From NCBI RefSeq assembly GCF_030294945.1, contig NZ_AP018448.1, positions 2,232,001-2,296,000 of the forward strand: a stretch of DNA of 64,000 nucleotides, written 5' to 3'. A model generated the notes under the pieces. That model did not search any database. It was not told the origin of the DNA and saw only the letters and a program-made list of their open reading frames with translations. This document shows, one piece after another, positions 18,040 to 26,630 of this stretch. Every line of letters begins with the position of its first letter. The first letter of the stretch is position 1. The translations under genes and the position numbers were made by a program. The DNA is from Streptomyces graminofaciens. GTDB lineage: Bacteria > Actinomycetota > Actinomycetes > Streptomycetales > Streptomycetaceae.

Positions 18040-19440
18040 ATGCCGCAGCCCGAGAAGGAGCTCAACCCCGACGCCTCGCCACAGGCATGGTTCGGCGCTG
18101 AACTGCGCCACTGGCGTAAGCGTCAACCAGGTCTGCGGGCTGCCCAGTTGGGGCCGATGGTGCAGGTCAGCCCGGATGTGATCTCCAAGATCGAAAAGGG
18201 CTCGTACCGGTGCCGACGTGACCTGGCAGAGCGTCTGGACGCTGTCCTTGAGACGGGCGGAGTCCTCACCCGCGCGTGGGGGATGGTGTTCGGCGATGCG
18301 GATAAAAGGCGGCGTGATGCGGATAGTGCCCGCCGAGGACCGGTGGAGGGGACGATTCAGGTCCATCAAGGGCGCATGCTGGACGCAGACCCGTCAGCCC
18401 CGCTATCCGAGAGCCTTACCTCAGTGGACCGACGCGCTTTCCTGGCTGCCACCAGCCTTGCCGCCTTCGCCCCGATAGAACTCGCCCGACTCGTCGCGCC
18501 AACCGCACCGCCGGAGCTTCCGAAGCGGATTCGCCCCACGGAGCTGGATCAGCTGCGCCTCATCGCCGACAGCATCCACCGCTGGGACAACGCGCAGGGC
18601 GGTGGGGGTCTGGTCGGTGACTTCGCGAGTCGCTCGATGGAGTGGGCCGTACGGCTGCTCTCCGTCGCCTGCCCGGAGCAGCTCCGCCCGGATCTCCTCA
18701 GCAGCATCGCGCGGCTGGGCATCGTGGTCGGCGCCACTCACTTCGACGCCTATGCTCACGGCGAGGCGAGGGTCGCTTTCAAGGTCGCTTCCGAATGCGC
18801 GGAGGAGGCTGGCGACTGGTGGCTTCGCGCCAAGACGTTTTCCTTCCTCTCCCGACAAGCGACTTGGCTCGGCGATCCTGACGAAGGTCTCACATACGCG
18901 GAGAAGGGACTTGTCCGCGCCGACCGGCTCACCCCGACCATTCAGGCCATGATGCACAGCGCCCGCGCACGAGCCTTCGGCAAGATGAACGACGTCCAGG
19001 GCACGTTGGCCGCAGTAGGTGCGGCCGACGATGCCTTTGCACGCTCGAACCCGGCCAAGGACCCGGCCTGGATGCACTACTACGACGAGGCCCAGCACCA
19101 CGGCGACACAGCCCATGCGCTGTTCGACCTGTCCATTCACGCCGAGCAGGACCCGGGGCGGGCGGCGCAGCGGTTCACAACAGCGGTCGTCGGCCACGGC
19201 GACGACTACGCCCGCTCGCGCGGTATCTCCCGAACGAAACTGGCGTCGCTCCTCATGGCCAAGGGCGACCCTATGCAAGCGATTACCATCGGGCACCAGG
19301 CACTCAACGACGCCGGCAGGCTCACCTCGCGGAGAGCTGCGGACGACCTCAGGGAACTCCGCCGATTCGCCGGGCAACACCGCACGCTGGAAGAGGCCGC
19401 GCAGCTGCGCCAACGGATCACAGCTACCTTGCAGGCATGA
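18040..19440 (+). CDS. XRE-family regulator with TPR-like C-terminus
   Basis: 466 residues. An N-terminal helix-turn-helix (LRAAQLGPMVQVSPDVISKIE, residues about 30-50) is followed by a long helical domain with tetratricopeptide-like repeats (EGLTYAEKGLVRADRLTPTI, ITIGHQALNDAGRLTSRRA). A short twin-Leu hydrophobic stretch (FLAATSLAAFAPIELARL) lies between them. This layout is common in Streptomyces regulators that sense peptides or small signals. It starts at ATG 18040 and is transcribed away from the RsbW-like gene, then overlaps the phosphotransferase by ATGA. Likely controls the lanthipeptide region; target sites are not visible. Confidence 0.8.
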   Translation: MPQPEKELNPDASPQAWFGAELRHWRKRQPGLRAAQLGPMVQVSPDVISKIEKGSYRCRRDLAERLDAVLETGGVLTRAWGMVFGDADKRRRDADSARRGPVEGTIQVHQGRMLDADPSAPLSESLTSVDRRAFLAATSLAAFAPIELARLVAPTAPPELPKRIRPTELDQLRLIADSIHRWDNAQGGGGLVGDFASRSMEWAVRLLSVACPEQLRPDLLSSIARLGIVVGATHFDAYAHGEARVAFKVASECAEEAGDWWLRAKTFSFLSRQATWLGDPDEGLTYAEKGLVRADRLTPTIQAMMHSARARAFGKMNDVQGTLAAVGAADDAFARSNPAKDPAWMHYYDEAQHHGDTAHALFDLSIHAEQDPGRAAQRFTTAVVGHGDDYARSRGISRTKLASLLMAKGDPMQAITIGHQALNDAGRLTSRRAADDLRELRRFAGQHRTLEEAAQLRQRITATLQA

Positions 19441-20318
19441 CGAACTCGGTTGCCCCCGCCCGCGCCGTACTGGAAGAAGCCTGCGCCCGCGCAAGCTTCG
19501 ACCCGGCAGGCGCCGAGCCCATTCGCCTCGCCGAGAACGAGATATGGCGCCTCCCGGATCAGGTGATCGTCCGCATCGCCCGCGCCGGCCAGTGGGATGC
19601 GGCCGTGCGAGAGGTCCGCGTGGCCCGCTGGCTTGCCGACAACGAGCTACCGGCTGTCCGCGCGCTACCGGTCGAACAGCCGGTGGAGGCCGCGGGCCGC
19701 CCGGCGACGTTCTGGGCTGAGCTCCCACGGCATGAGATCGGCACGGTTCGAGATGTGGTCGTGCTGCTGAAACAGCTCCACCCGTTGCCTCTGCCTGACT
19801 TCCCCCTCGACCGGCTCGACCCGTTCGTACGGGTCGCCGAGCGGATCGAGGCAGCGACGTCCCTGTCAGAAGATGATCGCGGGTGGCTGCGGCATCGACA
19901 CGCGGACCTCCGCGAGTGGTGGGAGCACAGGCCCGCGGGCCTGCCCGAGTGTCTTGTGCACGGGGACGCGTGGGTGGGCAATGTCGCGCGCACCGCTGCC
20001 GGCCCGATCATGATGGACTTCGAGCGGGCCTCCGTCGGGCCGCCGGAGTGGGATCTAGTCTCGACAGCAGTCAAGCTCACGACGACCGGCACGGTCACCG
20101 AGTCCGAGTACGCCGAGTTCTGCCAGGCGTACGGAAGGGACGTCACGGAGTGGGAGGGGTACGAACTCCTTGCCGGGGCACGTGAGTTGCGTATGACCAC
20201 TTACGCAGCCCAACATGCAGCCACGCGGCCCGAGTGGCAGGCCGAAGCGCAGTACCGCGTGGACTGTCTGCGGGGTCGTGCAGAAGCACGTCCGTGGCGC
20301 TGGAAAGGAATCATGTAA
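19437..20318 (+). CDS. Phosphotransferase of the aminoglycoside/choline kinase family
   Basis: 293-residue APH-fold kinase. The Brenner-type motif is CLVHGDAWVGN with the catalytic Asp, followed by the metal-binding IMMDFERASVGPPEWDL. An N-terminal lobe with VIVRIARAG precedes it. The start overlaps the XRE regulator stop (ATGA), so the two are co-translated. A small-molecule kinase paired with an XRE-TPR regulator is frequent in Streptomyces mobile regions. It could give self-protection or modify a signal; the substrate is unknown and antibiotic resistance should not be assumed. Confidence 0.78.
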   Translation: MTNSVAPARAVLEEACARASFDPAGAEPIRLAENEIWRLPDQVIVRIARAGQWDAAVREVRVARWLADNELPAVRALPVEQPVEAAGRPATFWAELPRHEIGTVRDVVVLLKQLHPLPLPDFPLDRLDPFVRVAERIEAATSLSEDDRGWLRHRHADLREWWEHRPAGLPECLVHGDAWVGNVARTAAGPIMMDFERASVGPPEWDLVSTAVKLTTTGTVTESEYAEFCQAYGRDVTEWEGYELLAGARELRMTTYAAQHAATRPEWQAEAQYRVDCLRGRAEARPWRWKGIM

Positions 20319-20425
20319 CGCCCACCGGAACCCTTCAAGCAGTGGACGTGCTCCTCAGCTCCGCCGACAGCCAGCCGACATGCTTCGCGACCTCTTCTGT
20401 ACCGGAGAACCTTTGAAGGTCCCGG

Positions 20426-21835
20426 TCATAGCAGTTCAAAGGACTCCAGATGCATGGCCAGGGCGAGAAGGGTGCGGTCGGCGTACGGTGCGCCGATCAA
20501 CTGGACTGCAATGGGCAGGCCCTGGTCGTTTGTGCCGACGGGGACGATGGCGGCGGGCAGGCCGATGTGGCTGATGAGGTTGGCCCAGCCGGTCTGATCG
20601 AAGAAGCTGCGTTCGTACCCGTTGATCTGAAGAGTTCGGCTGCCGTTCGGGATGGCGGGGGTCGGGGCAGCAGGGGTGAGGAGCACTTCGTGGTGCTCGA
20701 AGAACGCCGTCCACGCGGCGCGTTGACGGGCGCGCTCTTCACGGGCGATAAGCCAGCTGCGGTGGGGCTGGGTGCGATGGCGCAGGGCAGTGGCTCTAGG
20801 AGAGGAGTCGTCCTCGCATAGTTGGCGTGCACTGGTCAGGTCTGCTGTGAACGCGTCGTCGCTGCCAGCTAGGGAGGCGTTGGCGTGGAGGAGCTGTTCG
20901 AAGAGTTGCGATGCGTCAGTGAAGCCAACCGGGCCGCGGGTTGCGGTGATGTGCGCTCCGCCGGCGGCCAAGTGGCGTGTGACGTGTTCGAGCGTCGCAG
21001 CGGTGGCGTCGTCGACAGGGCACTCGGGGTCGTTGTGCCAGACGGCGACGCGGGAGTCACCGAGGTGCGGACGCGGTTCGGACAGGCTCAGGCGCCACGG
21101 CGTGTGTTCCTCCGCGGTGGGGGTGGTAAGGGCCATGAACATGAGGGCCAAGTCGCGCGGGTGGCGGGCGAGGGGACCTGGGGTGAGCATGTCGCTCGTG
21201 GTCAGCCAGCCCGGTGGTCGGGGGATGTGCCCCCGAGCGGGTACGAGTCCTTGGGTGGGCCGGAGGGCGTAGGTGCCGCAGTAGTGGGCCGGCAGACGGA
21301 GGGAGCCGGCGAGGTCGCTGCCGAGTTCGAGGGGGGTCAGCGCGGCGGCGACGGCTGCTGCGGCGCCGCCGGAGGAGCCGCCGGGGGTTCGGGTGGGGTC
21401 GTGGGGGTTGTGGGTGGTTCCGAAGAGGGTGTTGTCGGTGTGGAGGTCCTGGCAGTAGGCGGGGACGTTGGTCTTGCCCATGATCACGGCGCCGGCGTGG
21501 CGGAGTCTCGCAACGGCGTCGGCGTCCTGCTCGGGGATGTGGTGGCGGAGGTCTTCGGTACCGCAGGCGGTGCGCAAGTGGGCGGTTTCAAAGGAGTCCT
21601 TGATCGTGAGCGGCAGCCCGTCGAGCAGGCCGACCGGTTCGCCTCGGGTCCGGCGTGTGTCTGAGGCATCGGCTGCTCGTTGTGCGGCTTGGATGTCGAG
21701 GGTGATGACGGCGTTGAGGGTGCTGGCCTGGATCCGTTCGAGGTGGAGGTCGAGCAGGTCTCGGCTGGAGATGGCGCCTTGTTGGAGGGCGTTGAGCTGG
21801 GCGTGGGCCGGGAGGTCCGGGTAGCTGGTGTTCAT
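20426..21835 (-). CDS. Amidase-signature family hydrolase
   Basis: 469 residues, starting at ATG 21835, which overlaps the stop of the membrane protein (ATGA). The Ser-cisSer-Lys triad is readable: Lys in GLPLTIKDSFE, the Gly/Ser loop in RTPGGSSGGAAAAVA, and the nucleophile Ser in ELGSDLAGSLRLPA. It ends with PIAVQLIGAPYADRTLL, typical of the family. It hydrolyses some amide; the substrate is unknown. As the last gene of the XRE / ImmA / MAB_1171c operon, it may degrade a signal or a toxic amide linked to that module. Confidence 0.85.
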   Translation of the reverse strand: MNTSYPDLPAHAQLNALQQGAISSRDLLDLHLERIQASTLNAVITLDIQAAQRAADASDTRRTRGEPVGLLDGLPLTIKDSFETAHLRTACGTEDLRHHIPEQDADAVARLRHAGAVIMGKTNVPAYCQDLHTDNTLFGTTHNPHDPTRTPGGSSGGAAAAVAAALTPLELGSDLAGSLRLPAHYCGTYALRPTQGLVPARGHIPRPPGWLTTSDMLTPGPLARHPRDLALMFMALTTPTAEEHTPWRLSLSEPRPHLGDSRVAVWHNDPECPVDDATAATLEHVTRHLAAGGAHITATRGPVGFTDASQLFEQLLHANASLAGSDDAFTADLTSARQLCEDDSSPRATALRHRTQPHRSWLIAREERARQRAAWTAFFEHHEVLLTPAAPTPAIPNGSRTLQINGYERSFFDQTGWANLISHIGLPAAIVPVGTNDQGLPIAVQLIGAPYADRTLLALAMHLESFELL

Positions 21836-23031
21836 GTGCTGACGGCCTCGGGGGCTGTGGGTTGGTCGTGCCGGGCAAAGTGCCGAGCGATGGCACGCAG
21901 GGCCGGGAGGTCCTCGATGGGGTGCCAGGACTCGATGTTCTGGTCGGCGAAGTCGGTGGGCTGGGCAGGCAGCGCGCCCTGGCTGTGAGCCGTGAGGGCG
22001 GCGCGGATCTGGTCGGCGGTGACCGCAGCGTGGAGGCCGTCTCCCGAGAGGCCGGTGGCCCGGTGCCGTTGTTCGCTGGCCTGCCGTATGTGGTGGTCGA
22101 GGTAGGGACGGACTGCGGTCTGTCCGTCGCGGATCTCCACAACCCGGCGATACACCTGGAATGGGATGCCGCGCGTGTGCGATCGGTCGTCGGCCGTGGA
22201 GCCGTTGGGGGTGAGAACGATCTCGGGGACGGCGCGGTAGAAGGCGAGCCACAGTGGATGCAGCTGACGGTGAGCGCGTCGAAGCTCCCACCGGTAGGTG
22301 GCGTGCCGTGTTTGGGCGGTGAGCGTGGGGATGAGCCAGCCGACCAGGGTGAGGATCGTTCCGAGGTCACCGCAGATCCAGGCGAAGTCCTCCCAGCCGG
22401 TCAGGGAGGTACCCAGGGCTGCGGCGATCAGGTTCCCGATGCGTACGGCGCTGTAGCCGAGGGTCACGGCCGCGCCGACGGCGACGGTGCGCAGCCCGAC
22501 GCGTACGGCCGTGCGCGGACTGCGGTCGGCCAGACGCCAGCTCGCCACGCTCAGGTATCCCTCGGCGAGCGTGTAGGCGCTGATGTAGACCGTCAGGTAG
22601 GCCGCGTAAATGTGGTCATGCGCGTAATACAGGGTGAAGTCCGTGGGCCGCTGGACGGCGGGCGTCAGCAGGAAGAACAGCACGAACAGCGCGGCGATGA
22701 CGACGGCACCGGAGCCGAGCCAGTACCGGGACATCCGGCGGGCCCGGTCGGCGGGTGAACTCCAGTGGCTCAGGACGATCTGCTGGCCGGCCAGCAGGGC
22801 CACCACACAGCTCATGGCAAGCGGGACGGCCAGGTTCCTCGTGCCGAGCGCCTCGTCGATGGCCCGCCACATGGAGCTGATCGAGAACAGGAAGCTGAGC
22901 GCCGAGAGCAGATAGACGGCGGTCAAGGCCGCCCAGGCTGTGTCCCGGCGCCGGGCAGGAAGATCTCTGAGCAGGCACGCGAGGCCGATCAGCGCCACGG
23001 TCAGGCTGATCGGGTGCAGGATGTCCTTCAC
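21832..23031 (-). CDS. MAB_1171c-type membrane protein
   Basis: 399 residues. The N-terminal 250 or so hold about seven hydrophobic segments (LTVALIGLACLL, AALTAVYLLSALSFLFS, MSCVVALLAGQQIVL, AVVIAALFVLFFLL, IYAAYLTVYISAYTL, GTILTLVGWLIP). The C-terminal part is soluble. The pattern, including LYYAHDHIYAAYL and the WICGDLGTILTL end, matches the family labelled MAB_1171c putative transporter. It starts one codon before the ImmA stop. In other actinomycetes such genes also follow an XRE and an ImmA/IrrE gene. Transport has not been shown in the sequence; a sensor or effector role is equally possible. Confidence 0.78.
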   Translation of the reverse strand: MKDILHPISLTVALIGLACLLRDLPARRRDTAWAALTAVYLLSALSFLFSISSMWRAIDEALGTRNLAVPLAMSCVVALLAGQQIVLSHWSSPADRARRMSRYWLGSGAVVIAALFVLFFLLTPAVQRPTDFTLYYAHDHIYAAYLTVYISAYTLAEGYLSVASWRLADRSPRTAVRVGLRTVAVGAAVTLGYSAVRIGNLIAAALGTSLTGWEDFAWICGDLGTILTLVGWLIPTLTAQTRHATYRWELRRAHRQLHPLWLAFYRAVPEIVLTPNGSTADDRSHTRGIPFQVYRRVVEIRDGQTAVRPYLDHHIRQASEQRHRATGLSGDGLHAAVTADQIRAALTAHSQGALPAQPTDFADQNIESWHPIEDLPALRAIARHFARHDQPTAPEAVST

Positions 23032-23546
23032 CGGTCGGCCCCTCTGCGGCTGAGCAGGGTGTGGGCGATCCGCTCCTGGATGTCGTCGCCCGTCGGGGAT
23101 GCGCTGCGCAGCCGGTGCTCGATGACGCGGCCGGACAGATAGGAGGCGAGGAGTTCGGCGTCGTATTCTTCGGCCTCCTCGTAGCTGCTGCGCCCCAGCA
23201 TCATCTCGACCAGGGCCGGGTCGAGCAGGGGCGCGAGCCCTTGCGGCACCTCTTCGGACAGTTGACGGCGTTCGTGATGGCCCAGCAGCAGGTGGGCGAT
23301 CTCGTGGCCGATGACGTGGTCCTGGTGGGCATGGCTGGTCAACGGGTCGTAGAAGATGTAGAAGGCGCTTGGAGTGACATACGTGACGCCGCAGCGCCGT
23401 CCCGGAACCGCCTCCCCCGCCGCCTCGATATGCACCATGCGTCCTGTCCGGCGGGTCACCTCATGGCGGAGATCGCGGATACTGGCGACCTGAGGGAGTT
23501 TCAATTCCGCCAAGAGGCTCGGCTGTTGATGAGGAGACGACCACAT
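23028..23546 (-). CDS. ImmA/IrrE-family metallo-endopeptidase
   Basis: 172 residues starting at ATG 23546. The zinc site is clear: HEIAHLLLGHH with two His and Glu, plus a downstream Glu-rich helix (SYEEAEEYDAELLASYLSG) that carries the third ligand. This family cuts XRE repressors, as ImmA does for ImmR of ICEBs1 and IrrE for DdrO. Here the XRE gene sits immediately upstream, so the pair is a natural repressor-antirepressor switch. The gene overlaps the membrane protein start by four bases. Confidence 0.88.
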   Translation of the reverse strand: MWSSPHQQPSLLAELKLPQVASIRDLRHEVTRRTGRMVHIEAAGEAVPGRRCGVTYVTPSAFYIFYDPLTSHAHQDHVIGHEIAHLLLGHHERRQLSEEVPQGLAPLLDPALVEMMLGRSSYEEAEEYDAELLASYLSGRVIEHRLRSASPTGDDIQERIAHTLLSRRGADR

Positions 23547-23590
23547 AGTTCTCTCTGTTCCTCGTTCTTCTAAACATACTTGACACCGTG

Positions 23591-24028
23591 TCACTCAGGC
23601 GTCGGCGGGAGCCCTTCGAGTTCTCTCACTCGGTCAACTTCCTTGAGTACTGCGGCGAATCCGTCCGCAGACAGCCCGATCATCCGGTAGAAGACACTCT
23701 CGATTCCCGCCTGCTTTGACTTGACCTCAGCAAACTGACGAACCGCCTCAGCGGCGACTTCATCATCGTCAAAGAAGTTGCCCGGGAAGCCGAAAGCCTG
23801 CGCCAGCCACTCCTTGGCGCCGTCGGACGGGTTGATGCGCTTCCCAGTGCGCAGCAGCGAGATATAGGAGTCGGAGAGCGTGCCTCCGAAACCGGCAATC
23901 CGCGCGGCTACCTCCTTGTTGCTGTAGGCCCCCCGCCGTGGGGGGTGGACGTGCTCGAACAGCCAGTTCAGCCGCTCACAGAACACGGCTCCATCATCGA
24001 CGGATGCAGGTTCCAACAAGTCACCCAT
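23591..24028 (-). CDS. XRE-family repressor, probable ImmA target
   Basis: 145 residues from ATG 24028, which has GGGGAAG at good distance. The helix-turn-helix reads SNKEVAARIAGFGGTLSDSY then ISLLRTGKR. The C-terminal half is helical and acidic (FDDDEVAAEAVRQFAEVKSK) and could be the part cut by the protease. First gene of the four-gene leftward operon; it probably represses its own promoter and perhaps the replication and transfer genes that lie divergently to the right. Confidence 0.82.
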   Translation of the reverse strand: MGDLLEPASVDDGAVFCERLNWLFEHVHPPRRGAYSNKEVAARIAGFGGTLSDSYISLLRTGKRINPSDGAKEWLAQAFGFPGNFFDDDEVAAEAVRQFAEVKSKQAGIESVFYRMIGLSADGFAAVLKEVDRVRELEGLPPTPE

Positions 24029-24697
24029 GATCAACTTCCCCTATATCCGACCCTTGCGACACCATCACAGTACGCCACCATTGACTGGTGTTGACTGGCA
24101 CGCCGACCGTATGAAAAGTTCTCCACCGTCACCACTCCGCAGTTACTTCGGGAAGCGCTATCCAATGAGTCACGTATTTACGCACGCAATCGGTTCACCA
24201 AAGTGACAGGTGACACAGCCCGCACGGGACTCACACCACGGACATATTGGACATCAAATCCCTAGTGACGCCGCGGGTGGGAGCCATAGAAGCCGCCAGG
24301 GGTTCATCGAAGAAAATCCATATGGACTGGACAGATTTCGGCGTCCTCACCAGCGGACGAGGCGATTGACGGGAGAGGGTAGGAGCCCCAGCGACTTGTC
24401 GAAAACCCTAGAGCTAAGTCTGGACTTGACACGACGGCGTGCGTACGTTCGTCGTCCCTCGACGGAACCCCGTCGGGGCCAAGAAACCGCAGAAGGGTAT
24501 GCGTGTACCGCGTGAGAACTGGCTGGGTCGTATAAGCCCCGGCTGGAGCGGCGCCGGTGTCCGAGAGGTGCAACTCCCGGACACCCGACGCTCCATGGCA
24601 CTCCGACCCGTGCAAGGGCCGGAGATTTACCCATAGCACCGCACCGGTCCCTTCCAGGGGCACGCCGGAGCGGATCTACTGCACTGGAGAGTGTTGC
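24029..24697. other. Long intergenic control region between XRE and replication genes
   Basis: About 670 bases without a convincing gene, separating the leftward XRE operon from the rightward replication genes. It is less GC-rich at its left end (24030-24200). A TTGACA box is at 24425, and GTATAAG at 24534 could serve as a -10. A 7-bp inverted repeat GTGTCCG/CGGACAC spans 24557-24584. No iterons or clear DnaA boxes are seen. It could hold the operator of the XRE repressor and an origin, but neither is proven. Confidence 0.4.
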
Positions 24698-24826
24698 ATG
24701 TCGACTGCCTTGTGCGAAAGGTCGAACGTCCTGACCTGCACGGCAGCCTTCTCTGTGCCCATCTCGACCACCGTCTGTCAGCCCGCAGCCCACAGGTCGC
24801 GGCGCCGCCGGGGAGGTCGATACTGA
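24698..24826 (+). CDS. Possible 42-residue leader ORF coupled to the replication gene
   Basis: ATG 24698 has a GGAGAG site eight bases upstream. The frame ends at TGA 24824-24826, sharing its last base with the next ATG (TGATG). Such stop-start overlap usually means translational coupling, so this leader may set the level of the replication protein. The product (MSTALCERSNVLTCTAAFSV, then a basic tail) has no family match. Confidence 0.42.
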   Translation: MSTALCERSNVLTCTAAFSVPISTTVCQPAAHRSRRRRGGRY

Positions 24827-25878
24827 TGGCACGTATACGCACCGTGAAACCCGAGATGTTCGAGTCGGAGGCGCTGGCCGAGTGCTCGGTGACCGCCATG
24901 CTCAGCTTCATCGGGCTGCTGACGCAGGCTGACGACTCCGGCCGTCACCGCGACCATCCGGCGATCATCGCCGGTCGGCTGTGGGCGCTGCGCCCTGAGC
25001 ACACCGCCGCCCACGTCGCTCAGGACCTGGAGGAGCTGGCCGCCGCCGGGTTGATCTGCCGCTACGCCGGCTGCGACGGGCGTACGTGGCTGCACATCGT
25101 GACGTGGGAACAGCACCAGAAGATCAACAAGCCGACCGCGTCGAGGGTGCCGCGCTGCCCCAGCCACCAGGGGCATCAGCCGTGCGGGAAGTGTCAGACG
25201 GGCGCCTGCCCCGCCAAGCGCACGGCACCGTCTGTGACATCTCCTGGATCCCTCCCTGAGGACTCCGGGAGCCCTCAGGGAGGAGTCCGCCGCCCGGTTG
25301 CGCCGGTCACCGAGCCCGCAGAGTCCACGGCGGACCCAGGAGAGCCGATGTCCGCACCGCTGGCCGCCCCAGCCGCACCCGTTGCGGCACCGTCGGTTAA
25401 AACCGCAGGTAAGACGGCGCTCCCGGAGGATTCCCGGAGGACTACGCGAGGACTACCGGAGGGCTCCCGGTCTGGATCTAGGATCTTGGATCCTGGATCT
25501 TTCCTTACGGGGCGCGAGGCGCCCGCACCCGAGACCCTCTCCGGATCGGTCTCCGCGAAGGAACTGGTCGCCGAGTACGTCCGGGACTGCCCGCGCCGAC
25601 CGCCGGAGGACGTCCTCGGGCTCCTGGGGCGCAAGATCAAGATCTTGATGGACGAGCGCTTCGACCCTGAGGACATCCGTGCGGCGCTGGAGCGGCTACG
25701 GGCCAAGGGTCTGCACCCGAGCGTGCTGCCGAGCCTGGTGAACGAGGTCGTCAACGCAGCCCCGCAGGCCACCTCGGCGGCGTCGTCCGCCTCCGGCGCG
25801 GGGCCCTGGGCCAGCACCTCCGGCTACACGCCCTACCTCAACCCGACCGAGCCGAGGACGTTCGGACACCGCCTGTGA
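24826..25878 (+). CDS. DnaD-like replication initiation protein
   Basis: 350 residues. The N-terminus (MARIRTVKPEMFESEALAEC) and the following winged helix (MLSFIGLLTQADDSGRHRDH) match the replisome-organiser type proteins of phages and integrative elements. After a Cys-rich patch (CPSHQGHQPCGKCQTGAC) and a disordered Pro/Ser/Ala-rich linker, the C-terminal part (DCPRRPPEDVLGLLGRKIKI) looks like a DnaD/DnaB-II fold. Start ATG 24826 after GGGGAGG. With the helicase loader next to it, it probably starts replication of the excised element. Confidence 0.72.
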   Translation: MARIRTVKPEMFESEALAECSVTAMLSFIGLLTQADDSGRHRDHPAIIAGRLWALRPEHTAAHVAQDLEELAAAGLICRYAGCDGRTWLHIVTWEQHQKINKPTASRVPRCPSHQGHQPCGKCQTGACPAKRTAPSVTSPGSLPEDSGSPQGGVRRPVAPVTEPAESTADPGEPMSAPLAAPAAPVAAPSVKTAGKTALPEDSRRTTRGLPEGSRSGSRILDPGSFLTGREAPAPETLSGSVSAKELVAEYVRDCPRRPPEDVLGLLGRKIKILMDERFDPEDIRAALERLRAKGLHPSVLPSLVNEVVNAAPQATSAASSASGAGPWASTSGYTPYLNPTEPRTFGHRL

Positions 25879-26630
25879 CCCGCGCACACCTCGCCGACCC
25901 CCAGCCCGCCGTCGGTGAGCGGCTGCGGGCCCGGCTGGAGGCCAAGCTGGCTGAGCGCGGCATCGACCCGGCCGCGCCGCTGCCGGACACCCCGGAGCCG
26001 ATCCCCGCGCTGGAGGCCGCGCAGGCGCGGATCCCGGTCGACTACCGCGACGCTGTGGTCGAGCATCCGGACGTCGCCGCCTGGGTCCGCACGATCACCG
26101 AGGCGGCTGTCGAGCCGAACGCCGGCGGGCTCAACCCGCACTACGGCACGGCCGGACGCCGGCGGATCGCGCACGGACCATCGCTGCTGCTGTGGGGCAG
26201 CACCGGAGCGGGCAAGACCCACCAGGCGTACGCGGCGATCCGGGCTCTGACCGCCGCCGGGTGCGGCGTGTCATGGCAGGCAACGACTGCCGCCGACCTG
26301 TATGCCGACATGCGCCCGCAGTCCGGTGCGGACCCGGAGCACATGCTGCGACGGGTCGTGAGGGTGCCGCTGCTGCTCCTCGACGACCTCGGCGCCGCCA
26401 AGGGCTCGCAGTGGACGGAGGAGATCACCTTCCGGCTGGTGAACTGGCGCTGCCAGAACCGGCTGCCGACGATCTTCACCACCAACCTGCCGCCCGTCCG
26501 CGAACTCGCGAGCGAGCCGCGCCAGCCGGTGCTGCGCGACGTGATCGGCGACCGGATCCTCTCGCGCCTGTCCGGTATGTGTACCCCGATCCACTTCACC
26601 GGCCCGGACCGGCGCTTCCAGTGCCACTAA
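25875..26630 (+). CDS. DnaC-like helicase loader ATPase
   Basis: 251 residues, starting at GTG 25875 and overlapping the upstream stop. AAA+ ATPase with Walker A LLLWGSTGAGKTH, Walker B LLLLDDLGAAKGS, and sensor-1 TIFTTNLPP, closest to DnaC/IstB helicase loaders. It would load the host replicative helicase at the origin opened by the DnaD-like protein. Its TAA stop (26628-26630) is also the duplicated target of the IS5-family element that follows directly, so insertion left the gene intact. Confidence 0.85.
   Translation: MTRAHLADPQPAVGERLRARLEAKLAERGIDPAAPLPDTPEPIPALEAAQARIPVDYRDAVVEHPDVAAWVRTITEAAVEPNAGGLNPHYGTAGRRRIAHGPSLLLWGSTGAGKTHQAYAAIRALTAAGCGVSWQATTAADLYADMRPQSGADPEHMLRRVVRVPLLLLDDLGAAKGSQWTEEITFRLVNWRCQNRLPTIFTTNLPPVRELASEPRQPVLRDVIGDRILSRLSGMCTPIHFTGPDRRFQCH

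Noticed and set aside
19437..20318. Antibiotic-resistance aminoglycoside phosphotransferase
   Set aside because: Only the general kinase fold is visible; coupling to an XRE-TPR regulator suggests other roles, so resistance is not claimed.
24029..24697. Iteron-type plasmid origin
   Set aside because: No tandem repeats of 17-22 bases were found, only a 7-base inverted repeat; an origin remains possible but is not supported.
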